A stretch of 64,000 nucleotides of DNA, from NCBI GenBank assembly GCA_024275485.1, contig JAJRZA010000036.1, forward strand, positions 108,851 to 172,850, in the 5' to 3' direction. The notes under the pieces were generated by a model. The model was given only the letters and a program-made list of their open reading frames with translations. It was not told where the DNA came from and made no database searches. Position numbers and translations under genes: made by a program. The DNA is from Candidatus Krumholzibacteriota bacterium (GTDB lineage Bacteria > Krumholzibacteriota > Krumholzibacteriia > LZORAL124-64-63). Position 1 is the first letter of the stretch. Every line of letters starts with the position of its first letter. Shown piece after piece: positions 27,831-36,335 of the stretch.

Positions 27831-29291
27831 CTACTTACCCTCTTTTTGAAAGGGTTTCTCAAGATACTTCCGAGCATACTCGACAGCACCACGATAATTG
27901 TTACCCATATCCACGACCAGCTGGTATTGCTCCAAAGCCATGTCCCGATGATTCAAAAGGTCGTAGCAATTGCCCAGATAGTTATGGGTCCAAACCATGG
28001 CCTCCAACTTTTCCTTGGGGCGGGCGGCAGCACCCCTCAGGGCCCGCAGGAAGGCGGCCTCGGCTTTGTAATACTGGCCCTTGTGCATATAAACCTTACC
28101 CATGTTGATCCAAGGCTGCACACCATCAGAATACTGGTTGAGGCTTTGGAGGCAGCATTCTTCACCCACATCATACAAACCGACATTGAAGTAGGAGTTG
28201 GCCAGGCGCATATGAGTCAACATATGCGCATCTTCTTCGGACTCGACCTTTTCTCCAAAAACAAAAAACCCGCCATGGATCAGGTCGCGGTTGAAGCCGT
28301 CTATGCTAAAGGCCTTGGGATGTGACCTGTCACCACCTGGACGCATGCTCTGAAAAGTGATCTTCTTGCCGAGGGTCGGTGAATCGATGGTGATGTTGTT
28401 GCCGACGGCAGTGATCACCCTTCCTGAGAAAAGGTTCCCCAGGAACCAGTAGGGATCGCCCAGTGGCACACCCTTTTCATCCATGAAACTCTGGAGTTCC
28501 TCCTGGGAAAGGCCGGCCCTTTCGGGTTGCAGCATCTGGGCCAGAAAGCTGTCGGAGGGAACCCAGCCGTATCCTGGCATCATGACTTCCACAAAAACAT
28601 GAGTTCCACCGGAAAGCCAGGCATTGGTAACGGTGCGGGCGGGAATACCGATGGACCGACAGAAAGCCACCATAAGGCGCCCGAACTGACCGCAATCCCC
28701 TTTGCGAGTGGCTAAAGTGGAAATAGCGTCCTTGTCCCCCGAACCACTGGGAACGGCTGTCAGGTTTTCCATGCACCAGACAAAAAGGGCGCGGGTTTGC
28801 AACCAGGGGTTCTTTTCGGAACCAATGATATTGCGGGCAACGTCCAGGATCCGACCATCGGTTTGGATCCAGATTTCCGGTCTGGTGTATTGGGCATATT
28901 CGGCTGAGTCTCGGTCGTAGCCCTTGATTTTGGCCGGGTCCACGTCAACCGCCACTGCTTTCTGCTGCCAGGTGAAATCGAAATGGAAGAATCGATTCAT
29001 GGGCAAACTGTCCTCGCCGGGACGATACACCCATTCGATCACCCGGTTGCCCGTGACCTGGTCTTCCAGAATCGCCACCGGTTCAGGTACTATGGAGGTG
29101 ATTTCAACATCCTGGCCATGCCATTGCGCAGGAAGTGTGACCCAGATGATGGCTTGAGCGTCTTTTTCCGCCGAGGTCAAGTTGTCCAGGGCGTACCAGA
29201 AGCTGCCTTCCTGCACATCAGCCAAGGCGCCTGTGCATAGAAACAGAACCATGAAAGTAACAAACAGTCCGCGTTTGGAAATTACCTTCAT
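27831..29291 (-). CDS. Exported transglutaminase-like protein with TPR tail
   Basis: The protein has a signal peptide (RGLFVTFMVLFLCTGALA), an N-terminal beta domain, and a transglutaminase-like cysteine protease core. The catalytic Cys lies in TRKGDCGQFGRLMVAFCR, the His in GGTHVFVEVMMPGYGW and the Asp in VPSD. TPR helices follow in the last 150 residues (ANSYFNVGLYDVGEECCL; KVYMHKGQYYKAEAAFLRA). The family includes peptidases and peptide crosslinkers acting outside the cytoplasm. The ATG at 29291 has GGAGGA upstream and starts the signal peptide; the open frame extends 28 codons further without one. It follows the multihaem cytochrome gene by 89 bases. Confidence 0.85.
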   Translation of the reverse strand: MKVISKRGLFVTFMVLFLCTGALADVQEGSFWYALDNLTSAEKDAQAIIWVTLPAQWHGQDVEITSIVPEPVAILEDQVTGNRVIEWVYRPGEDSLPMNRFFHFDFTWQQKAVAVDVDPAKIKGYDRDSAEYAQYTRPEIWIQTDGRILDVARNIIGSEKNPWLQTRALFVWCMENLTAVPSGSGDKDAISTLATRKGDCGQFGRLMVAFCRSIGIPARTVTNAWLSGGTHVFVEVMMPGYGWVPSDSFLAQMLQPERAGLSQEELQSFMDEKGVPLGDPYWFLGNLFSGRVITAVGNNITIDSPTLGKKITFQSMRPGGDRSHPKAFSIDGFNRDLIHGGFFVFGEKVESEEDAHMLTHMRLANSYFNVGLYDVGEECCLQSLNQYSDGVQPWINMGKVYMHKGQYYKAEAAFLRALRGAAARPKEKLEAMVWTHNYLGNCYDLLNHRDMALEQYQLVVDMGNNYRGAVEYARKYLEKPFQKEGK

Positions 29292-29345
29292 CACCGCTTC
29301 CTCCCTATGCTCCGATGGATGAGCCATTTTTTTTGCGTAAATTGT

Positions 29346-29374
29346 TGGGGCGAAGCCACCTTGGCTCCGCCCCA
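29346..29374 (-). terminator. Hairpin after multihaem cytochrome gene
   Basis: TGGGGCG/CGCCCCA and AGCCA/TGGCT form a 12-bp stem with one mismatch and a short loop, just seven bases beyond the cytochrome stop. No T-tract follows on the minus strand, so it may attenuate, protect an RNA end or act with Rho instead of terminating alone. Confidence 0.45.
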
Positions 29375-29380
29375 CAGAGT

Positions 29381-32206
29381 CTAGTGGATCCCGAATACCA
29401 CCGCCACAATGATGGTGATGATCAGACCCAACCCGATGGTCAGTGCCGTGAATCCGAACACCTTGATGGCCTTCACGAAAGTTTCGGGTAGCGGATCGAC
29501 CATGTAGTCATTCAGGGTGCCTTCTTCAACCAGCTTCGCGTACTCGCGTGGCCGATCTTCCTTTAACTCTTCCAGGGTCATGCGTCCGGTAAAGATCACC
29601 GGATCCATGGGGAAGCGATCAGGCCGGAAGTGCGTATTGAAGAAGTGAATCGTGAAGATGAAGCCGGTGGCCAACAACGCCTCATCCGAGTGAATGATGG
29701 TGGCGATGTTGATCATCTGGCCCGGCAGCAAGTGAGTAAAGAACTCAGGGAACCACAGGATCAGGCCGCTGGCCCCAATCATCGCCACGCCCCAGAAGAC
29801 CGCGAAGTAATCGAACTTCTCCCAGTAGGTCCAGCGACCATATTGAGGACGTTCACCCCTGTGCAGGAACCACTTCATGGTTTCCACGAATTCCACTCCA
29901 TCGCGGCTGTTGAACATCATGCCTTCAGGGCCAAAAATGAACTCTCCCCAGCTTTTGCCCGACTGGGCACGCTTGGCGAACAGGTTGATGATGTGGCGCG
30001 TAAAGTAGAAGAAGGTCAGGATCGCGGCCATGCGGTGAAGGGTTCCGGTGGACTGGAATCCACCCAGCATCCCACTCAACCACTGGGCCCAGGGCTGATA
30101 GCTGAACTTCAGCGTCATACCCGTAACGGCAAGGGTCAGGAACGAGACTATCACCATCACATGAAGTGATCGTTCGAGTCGACCGAAACGACGGAATTGT
30201 TTTTCGCCCTTGGCAATCTTGCGTAGTTGACGCGAGTGCTTGATGGCCTGGAAGCTGCGGGGCAGCCACAACAATGTGTGAATCCCGAAAACCACGAAAG
30301 TACCAACCAGCAACGAGGTCATGAACAGCCAGGTGTAGTGAACTCCTGGGAACTTGTCCTTGTCATGGTGAGTGGCGTGGGTCAGGTAGCCCGTGAATTT
30401 GCGGTGCGATCCACTGTGACACTGACCACAAGTGCCCACGATGTTCTCATGGGACAGGGTGGATCGAGGGTCGTGTTTGGGGAATACATTGTGCTGACCG
30501 TGGCAGTCGCTGCACTTGGCGGCATCGTTGTTGCCAAGCTGGAAGACTTTTCCGTGATAGGTCTCAAAGTAGGTTTCAGTCACGCTTTCATGGCAGGTTC
30601 CGCAGGAGTTGACGATGGAATGCTTGAAACTCGCCGCATCGGTACGGGCAATTTCGTGGCTGCTGTGACAGTCGTTGCACATGGGCAGGGGGTGTTCCTC
30701 GGTGGGCTCGCCCACAAAATGAATGCTCTCCCGGAAAATTTCATCAATTCCCAAGTGACACACCGCGCAGGTCACGTCGATGTTGGCGCGGTTCACGGTG
30801 GAATTGGCATCGCCGTGGGGAAGAATGGCATGATGGCTATGACAGCTCACACAGGTGGCGGTCACCACCAGACCGGCCTTGTTCAGGGCCCTGCCGTGGA
30901 CGCTCTCCTTGTAATTGGCCACCATGCTGTGTTGGGTGCCTTCATAGCGCTTGTCCGCCACTCCGCCCTCATCGTGGCATTTTCCACACAGATCCGGAAT
31001 ATTGCGCACATGGGTGGCGGATTTAGGATTGTCATGGGCTAGGATGTTGTGATTACCACCCTCAATGATGTGGCAATCAAGACAATGTGGTGAATCTGGA
31101 TCACCCTGGTCATCCATCTGGCCGTGGATGCTGGTATTGAATACTTTCACCGCTTCGGCATGGCAAATTGAACAGTCGACTTTGCTGGGGATGGTATCAC
31201 AGGGGCGATCGTGGCCTATGGAGGCGCCCGTATGGCATTGGATGCAGCTGGTATGTTCATGGGTCGAGTTTTTCAGCTCGGCCATGTCCACAAACATGCT
31301 CTCGCCGTGGCTGCCCGGAGCAGTGGCAATCAGGGCGGGATCCTGGTGACAGACCAGACACTCCTGGTCGCTCATGCCCTGGTTATAGAATACCCGGCGA
31401 ACTTCGTGGGGCTGGTGGCATTCGATGCAAACAGGGACCTTGTGCGGCTCGGCCTCCCACAACTCACCCTGAATGACCTTCTCGTGCACAGCCTCAATCA
31501 AACCGTGGCACTGTTGACAAGTGGCCACAACATTGTTTCGGTGAATGGTTGATTCGGGGTCGGTATGGTTGCGCACATTGTGCCCGGTGTGGCAACTGGT
31601 GCAAACAGCCGTGGTGATCAGACCCTTTTCGAACAATCCGCGCCCGTGGATAGACTGGGAATAGTGCGCCAAAACACTGTCCTGGCTGACGGTTGCCAAA
31701 TCACCGACCGCTGCGCCCTCGCGGTGGCAATTGCCGCAAGTGTTGGGAATATTGAAAATGTTCGTGGTCGAAGCGAGATCCGAAGGCGGCAGCACGTAAT
31801 GGTAATCGTGGCAATCCCAGCAATTCGGGGCCAGAGGATCGCCGCTGGCCACAGCCTGGCCATGCATGCTGGCGTCATAAATTTCTCCGACGTCGTCATG
31901 GCAATCCATGCAGGAGACTGTGCCCAGTTCTTCGTCATGGGGAAAATCATCGAAGCCATCCAGATCAGTATGGCAATCGATGCATTCAATATCCTCCAGC
32001 CCATGAATCGACTGACCGAAGCGATCAATATCCACATACAGGGAAATGACCTTGTCCCCTACATTTTTTGTTTCTTCTTCGTCGGCGTGGCAATCCATGC
32101 AGTCATCATTGGATTGAGCCAGGGCTGCTGGAGATGTCACACCCAAGGTCAAAAAGGCCAGTAGCAAGGCCAGAAGCAGGACGAAGCGTGGGGACTGAAG
32201 GATCAT
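29381..32206 (-). CDS. Nineteen-haem cytochrome c fused to a b-type cytochrome membrane domain
   Basis: This 941-residue protein has a signal peptide (FVLLLALLLAFLTLGVTSPA) and 19 CxxCH haem c motifs between about residues 36 and 590, from CMDCH to CGQCH. The C-terminal 330 residues are a membrane part with about five helices resembling cytochrome b561/formate dehydrogenase gamma. Likely b-haem histidines occur in LHVMVIVSFLTLAVTG, LHRMAAILTFFYFTRHI and IHSDEALLATGFIFTIHF. One chain could thus take electrons from quinol and pass them along a periplasmic haem wire, or the reverse. Such fusions occur in several uncultured phyla; the terminal partner is not encoded nearby. GGGAG is nine bases before the ATG and sits at the end of a leader stem. 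Confidence 0.9.
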   Translation of the reverse strand: MILQSPRFVLLLALLLAFLTLGVTSPAALAQSNDDCMDCHADEEETKNVGDKVISLYVDIDRFGQSIHGLEDIECIDCHTDLDGFDDFPHDEELGTVSCMDCHDDVGEIYDASMHGQAVASGDPLAPNCWDCHDYHYVLPPSDLASTTNIFNIPNTCGNCHREGAAVGDLATVSQDSVLAHYSQSIHGRGLFEKGLITTAVCTSCHTGHNVRNHTDPESTIHRNNVVATCQQCHGLIEAVHEKVIQGELWEAEPHKVPVCIECHQPHEVRRVFYNQGMSDQECLVCHQDPALIATAPGSHGESMFVDMAELKNSTHEHTSCIQCHTGASIGHDRPCDTIPSKVDCSICHAEAVKVFNTSIHGQMDDQGDPDSPHCLDCHIIEGGNHNILAHDNPKSATHVRNIPDLCGKCHDEGGVADKRYEGTQHSMVANYKESVHGRALNKAGLVVTATCVSCHSHHAILPHGDANSTVNRANIDVTCAVCHLGIDEIFRESIHFVGEPTEEHPLPMCNDCHSSHEIARTDAASFKHSIVNSCGTCHESVTETYFETYHGKVFQLGNNDAAKCSDCHGQHNVFPKHDPRSTLSHENIVGTCGQCHSGSHRKFTGYLTHATHHDKDKFPGVHYTWLFMTSLLVGTFVVFGIHTLLWLPRSFQAIKHSRQLRKIAKGEKQFRRFGRLERSLHVMVIVSFLTLAVTGMTLKFSYQPWAQWLSGMLGGFQSTGTLHRMAAILTFFYFTRHIINLFAKRAQSGKSWGEFIFGPEGMMFNSRDGVEFVETMKWFLHRGERPQYGRWTYWEKFDYFAVFWGVAMIGASGLILWFPEFFTHLLPGQMINIATIIHSDEALLATGFIFTIHFFNTHFRPDRFPMDPVIFTGRMTLEELKEDRPREYAKLVEEGTLNDYMVDPLPETFVKAIKVFGFTALTIGLGLIITIIVAVVFGIH

Positions 32207-32218
32207 GTCGGATTTCTC

Positions 32219-32301
32219 CCAGGACTAGACGGTTGTTGGAAAATTGGCAATACAATGGTATCGCCCGACAACCCGTACGGTCAAACAACTTATAGTCCTG
32301 G
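32219..32301 (-). promoter_or_regulatory. Nested-stem leader upstream of multihaem cytochrome gene (candidate cis-acting RNA)
   Basis: On the minus strand an outer stem CCAGGACTA/TAGTCCTGG encloses GGTTGT/ACAACC and an inner hairpin GGCGATAC-catt-GTATTGCC with one G-U pair. The 3' arm of the outer stem shares its last two G residues with the GGGAG ribosome binding site (nine bases before the ATG), so folding could hide that site. CCGTACGG, an 8-bp palindrome, lies in the 5' part, and GTTGTT/AACAAC gives an alternative pairing. No known riboswitch consensus was recognised. The remainder of 32207-32509 is AT-rich, with no gene seen. Confidence 0.45.
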
Positions 32302-32509
32302 AAGCAAATGAGTTACGATCCTATTGAATTGGTGGAGATTTTCAATGTTCATGGAGTAGAAGAGTCTTATTTTAAGTATCGAATATGCTATAACTTGGAA
32401 CAGAACACTAACGAAAACCAAATAAATTGAGATCGCAAATCAATTCCGGAACAGCAAAAAAACTCCTGACAAAACTGTGACATTCCCCTCCGGAAAGGGA
32501 AAGTGCGAA

Positions 32510-34078
32510 TCACGCCGTGGCAGTAAGCGGGATGCTTAAAGTGAAAGTGCTACCCACACCTGGTTCACTCTCCGCCTTCAAAACACCACCATGACGTTCG
32601 GCAATACCAGCGGCACTGATCATTCCCCAATCCATGCGCACCGTTTCGGATCCGGCTTTGAACCCCGGGCTGATTAAAGCCTTCAACTGTTCGGGAGAGT
32701 ACCCATGTCCCGTGTCGTGGAAAACAACTTCGATGTTGTCGTCAACCAGACCTGATTTGATGGAGATGGTGCCGGCCTCCCCGATGGACTCCATGGCGTG
32801 TCGAAAAAGAACCAGGAAGAGCTGATTCAGCTGGGCCGGCAAAGCAATAACCTTGGGAACTTCATTAAGTTCCCGAATAACTTCAATTCCCTCCGGCACC
32901 TGGTGTTCAATGAGCTTCAGGGTTGTGACCAGGCTCTCGGTGACGTCTGTATCCTGCCGTTGGGCATGATCCAGCTGGCTGAAGGATTTTAGCCCCTCCA
33001 CCAATTGACTGATACGATTCGAAGCCGTATCAACCGTGGCGGCACCCTGTTGCATGGCCCGCAGGGCTCGAGCAAATCGCTTGTCCTGCCGCAACTCTTC
33101 CAGGGAGTCCCCTTCGTTGCATTTAGCGGCTAAAATCTTCTGGCTGCGACTGACCACATTGGCCGATGATGACAAGGCCCCCAACGGCGTATTCAGTTCA
33201 TGGGCCAACCCAGCCACCAGTTTGCCCAATACGGCCATTTTTTCCGATTGGATGATCTGTCCCTGGGCGGCAATCAATTTGGATTCGGCCATTTCCCGCT
33301 GTCGGATGTCTTCGATCAGGGCGGCCTGCATTTCACGAAAGGAATCGGCCAAGTGCCCCAGGACATCGTCAGACACGTAGTCCAGTTCCTGATCCAGATC
33401 ACCCTGTGCCACGGCCTGGGTTACCTTGGACAAGCGTTGAACGGGTCGCATGATCGCAACCCGGACGCCGATGGACAGAAGCACCAGAATCACCAGAAAA
33501 ACCAGAGCCAGCAGGTTCATGAGGCGGCGCAGACGACTCATTCGACTCCGGGTGTTGCTAAGGGCATTTTCCAGGGCGTCGTTTGTCTCCTGGACACTGG
33601 CTTGCAAACGCACTCTCAACGATTCATACCTGGAATTCATCAGGGCCACCTGCCCCAGAAGGGCATCGTCAAATTCCAGATCCAGATCTCCGGATCCGGC
33701 GGACGAGACCAGGGCAGTGGCCCGGGCCACCTGGTAATACTCATCAAAAATCCGTCCAATGGAATCGATTCTGGCGGCCGAATGACCTGGCACTCCCCGG
33801 CAGGCCAATACATCTTCGCGAAAACGAGCAGCCAGAAGATCGGCCTCGGGAATCATATCGGTATTCCCGGATGTCATGGCGTCGGTCAACAAGTGTCGAA
33901 TGCCCAGGGCACCGATTTGCAGGTCATGGCTCATTTCTAGGCCATGAAAGAAGCCTTCCTGAATAAGAGTCAGGGTTCGGTCGTTGGCCCGGGTTCCCAC
34001 AAAAAGGACACCAAAATAGAGGAAGAAACCCACCCCGGCTACCAAAGGCATCATGATGATTTTCCAGGACAGGTTCAT
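32510..34078 (-). CDS. Membrane sensor with HAMP and degenerate histidine kinase domain
   Basis: In this 522-residue protein TM1 is at about 5-28, a helical periplasmic sensor at 30-185, TM2 at 186-208, HAMP at 209-262, the phospho-acceptor helix with AHELNTPLG (H293), and an ATPase-like domain to the end. The N-box, normally NLLxNA, reads VLFRHAMES: the Mg-binding Asn is replaced by His (427). G1 is DTGHG (455-459), but G2 reads MDWGMISAAG with only one glycine. Autophosphorylation may therefore be impaired. The ATG at 34078 has GAGGAAAGAG upstream. It is the last gene of the seven-gene signalling operon. Confidence 0.85.
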   Translation of the reverse strand: MNLSWKIIMMPLVAGVGFFLYFGVLFVGTRANDRTLTLIQEGFFHGLEMSHDLQIGALGIRHLLTDAMTSGNTDMIPEADLLAARFREDVLACRGVPGHSAARIDSIGRIFDEYYQVARATALVSSAGSGDLDLEFDDALLGQVALMNSRYESLRVRLQASVQETNDALENALSNTRSRMSRLRRLMNLLALVFLVILVLLSIGVRVAIMRPVQRLSKVTQAVAQGDLDQELDYVSDDVLGHLADSFREMQAALIEDIRQREMAESKLIAAQGQIIQSEKMAVLGKLVAGLAHELNTPLGALSSSANVVSRSQKILAAKCNEGDSLEELRQDKRFARALRAMQQGAATVDTASNRISQLVEGLKSFSQLDHAQRQDTDVTESLVTTLKLIEHQVPEGIEVIRELNEVPKVIALPAQLNQLFLVLFRHAMESIGEAGTISIKSGLVDDNIEVVFHDTGHGYSPEQLKALISPGFKAGSETVRMDWGMISAAGIAERHGGVLKAESEPGVGSTFTLSIPLTATA

Positions 34079-34088
34079 TTCTCTTTCC

Positions 34089-34514
34089 TCAACGAATAAC
34101 CATGATTTGCACACCGGGAGCCCGGGTCTCATCGGAAATGTATCCTACCGCCCCGGGGGTGGTCGCCACGAAATCCGCCAACTCCTTTTCAACCTGGAAT
34201 GAGCGTGGAGGTATGCCTTTTCCAGTAAATACCATCTGACGCCAGTAACTCACGAAGCGGTGCACTGTTCGGTCCAGATACTGCTCCAGAAAGGCCTCGT
34301 GGGTAGCCCCGTTTTTCAACATCACCACTTTGATGGAAGAGTTGTCGCTCCAGTGAGTGGTCTTGCCCAGATAAATTCGTTCCAACTCGGTCGGCTCAAG
34401 ACTTTGATCAATATTATCCGGATGGACAATAATCAATACTTCGGCCAAGGCCTCCGGAACAACGGCCATAACAGCCGACAGAAATAGAATAGTAAGGAAA
34501 AACAACCTGCGCAT
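34089..34514 (-). CDS. Small PstS-like periplasmic binding protein
   Basis: The 141-residue product has a signal peptide (LFFLTILFLSAVMAVVPEALA) and a PBP-like domain related to phosphate-binding PstS (pfam12849). Characteristic blocks are LEPTELERIYLGKTTHW, FLEQYLDRTVHRFVSYWRQM and TTPGAVGYISDE. It is about half the usual PstS length, as in other single-lobe members found next to porins and histidine kinases. No permease or ATPase is present, so sensing rather than transport is likely (inference). It lies 10 bases upstream of the sensor gene and 8 bases after the porin stop. Confidence 0.82.
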   Translation of the reverse strand: MRRLFFLTILFLSAVMAVVPEALAEVLIIVHPDNIDQSLEPTELERIYLGKTTHWSDNSSIKVVMLKNGATHEAFLEQYLDRTVHRFVSYWRQMVFTGKGIPPRSFQVEKELADFVATTPGAVGYISDETRAPGVQIMVIR

Positions 34515-34522
34515 GATCTCCC

Positions 34523-35827
34523 CTAAAACGCGAAGGTGGTTTTGGCCGTCAGCATGCCCCAGTTTTTGGCGAGGGGTTCGTTGAAGGCTTCAACAATGGG
34601 TGGAGAATTCGTCTGTTCCACACCGTTGAGAAAGTGGTACTCAAACTTCAGCAGCCAAAAAGATGTCAGGTCGAAGCGGGTACTGACGGTGAAATCCTTC
34701 AACCAGGCGTAATAGTCCGGGAGTCCCAGGCTTTGATAGGCTTCACCGGATTTATCATTGCTGCGTCCATATGACACGGAGTAATAACCAGCCAGGGAGA
34801 ACAGATCACTCACTCGATATCCGCCCAATCCATACCAGCCGTTGGATTTGTCGGGGCCGATCTTCTCTCCGGAATATTCGGCGACAAAAATCAAATTCCC
34901 ATGAGTGTATTCAGCACTTGCAACCGTGACGTAGTCGATGTTGGTGGTTTCATCCACGGAAGCTGTCAGGGAATAACGGGCAGAGTCGGGTTCCGGTTCG
35001 ACCACATCAAAATGCAGGTCGCCCTGATAGTGGAATCTACCATTCATGAAACTGGCGCCAAGACGCAACCCCTCCAGGGGTGTTTTCCAAACCAAAGACC
35101 CACCCCAAACCCAGGGAAAAGTGACTTCGGAATTGGTGGCATTCCGGTAACCCACTTCGGTTGTTCCGGGCACCCAGCCATTCTCCTGATCAATGGCCAA
35201 ACCCAGAATCAGGGCCGCCACCTGGGCTGTGGCCCGTGTGGTATCATCCCAAATGCCTTTGGTTGCATCGGAAACGTTCAGGGTTCCGCCATAAGCATGG
35301 TAGTCCAACTCCCCTCCCTGACCCAAATTCAAACTCCCGTAGGCTCCGATCCCCTCGTAGGCCAGTAGCAAATCCCGCATCTTCTCGTTGTAGACACTTT
35401 GAGGCAGGAAAACGCTGGTGCGAAGCATATCCACATCGCGGCCCTCATTGTAAAATCCAAAAGGCAGTTTGACCCTTCCGGCCCGAAAACCCAGCTCATC
35501 CTTAAAGCGATAATCACCAAAAGCCCAATCCAACTGTACCTGGCCATGGCCTGCTGAGCCGAAATTGCGAGCCATGAATTGAACACCTATGCGCAGTCGG
35601 TCCATGGGATTGGCCGAAAAAGTGATGGCCGCCTCGGTGAATTCAGCCGTCCCATTGGTGCTTCGGGGAACCAGATAGTCGTTTTTGGTTGTATTGAGAT
35701 ACCCCTGACTGACAAAACCGTTGATATGCAAGTCGTCACTCAAATCCTGGGCCCAGATGGTACCATCAGTGGTGCCTATGCTGAGGATCAGGGCCATCAT
35801 CCAAGAAGCAATGCTGAGGCGGGCCAT
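34523..35827 (-). CDS. Outer-membrane porin, phosphate-selective (OprO/OprP) type
   Basis: The ATG at 35827 has GAGGAG upstream and begins a signal peptide (SIASWMMALILSIGTTDGTIWA); a frame extension of 42 codons upstream lacks one and overlaps the receiver gene. The mature part is a beta-barrel, with alternating strands and a final Phe (TAKTTFAF). Blocks LHINGFVSQGYL, FRAGRVKLPFGFYNEGRD and SVYNEKMRDLLLAYEGIG match porins of the phosphate-selective group. The solute cannot be read from sequence. It is the fifth gene of the signalling operon and is directly followed by the PstS-like gene, supporting shared use of one ligand. Confidence 0.85.
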   Translation of the reverse strand: MARLSIASWMMALILSIGTTDGTIWAQDLSDDLHINGFVSQGYLNTTKNDYLVPRSTNGTAEFTEAAITFSANPMDRLRIGVQFMARNFGSAGHGQVQLDWAFGDYRFKDELGFRAGRVKLPFGFYNEGRDVDMLRTSVFLPQSVYNEKMRDLLLAYEGIGAYGSLNLGQGGELDYHAYGGTLNVSDATKGIWDDTTRATAQVAALILGLAIDQENGWVPGTTEVGYRNATNSEVTFPWVWGGSLVWKTPLEGLRLGASFMNGRFHYQGDLHFDVVEPEPDSARYSLTASVDETTNIDYVTVASAEYTHGNLIFVAEYSGEKIGPDKSNGWYGLGGYRVSDLFSLAGYYSVSYGRSNDKSGEAYQSLGLPDYYAWLKDFTVSTRFDLTSFWLLKFEYHFLNGVEQTNSPPIVEAFNEPLAKNWGMLTAKTTFAF

Positions 35828-35837
35828 GAAACGCTCC

Positions 35838-36335
35838 TCAAATAAAGGTGCGCAGAATATCCTTCTGCAACCCGGACAGACGCCCTTCGGCAGCGTCGAT
35901 TTGGGCGATCTTCTCCTGAAGGGCCTTGAACAGAAAACGTCGTTCCAGGGCATTTCGGAAGACTATCAACAGGTCATCGTTGTCCCAGGGTTTTTCAATG
36001 TACTGAAAAAGGCCCAGCTCGTTGATGGCCCGAATGGCGCTGTCCTTGTCGGCATATCCGGTCAACAGAATGCGTGGGGCCTGGGGTCGGATTCCAGACA
36101 ACCGACCAAGAAACTCGATGCCGTTCACGCCGGGCATCATGAAATCGGATATGGCCAGATCAATCTCGTTGGCGGCGGCGAATTTCAGGGCTTCTTCTGG
36201 TGAGACGAAGGCCTCAACCCGGTAGTCCGTTTCCAGTTCAAGAAAAGATTTCAGGCTGTCGAGGACCATTTTTTCGTCATCCACCAACAGCACGGTAATA
36301 TCGGCTTCGTTGAATTGGGGGGATGTTGCTGTCAC
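35838..36335 (-). CDS. Single-domain response regulator
   Basis: The 165-residue protein is a CheY-like receiver with acidic pocket LLVDDEKMV, phospho-acceptor Asp in AISDFMMPGVNG, LLTGYAD and IEKPWD. It has a short helical C-terminal tail (FLFKALQEKIAQIDAAEGRL) and no DNA-binding output. The ATG overlaps the TGA of the receiver-phosphatase gene by four bases. Its receiver is close to that of the neighbouring protein, suggesting duplication and a role as phosphate shuttle or sink within the operon. Confidence 0.92.
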   Translation of the reverse strand: MTATSPQFNEADITVLLVDDEKMVLDSLKSFLELETDYRVEAFVSPEEALKFAAANEIDLAISDFMMPGVNGIEFLGRLSGIRPQAPRILLTGYADKDSAIRAINELGLFQYIEKPWDNDDLLIVFRNALERRFLFKALQEKIAQIDAAEGRLSGLQKDILRTFI

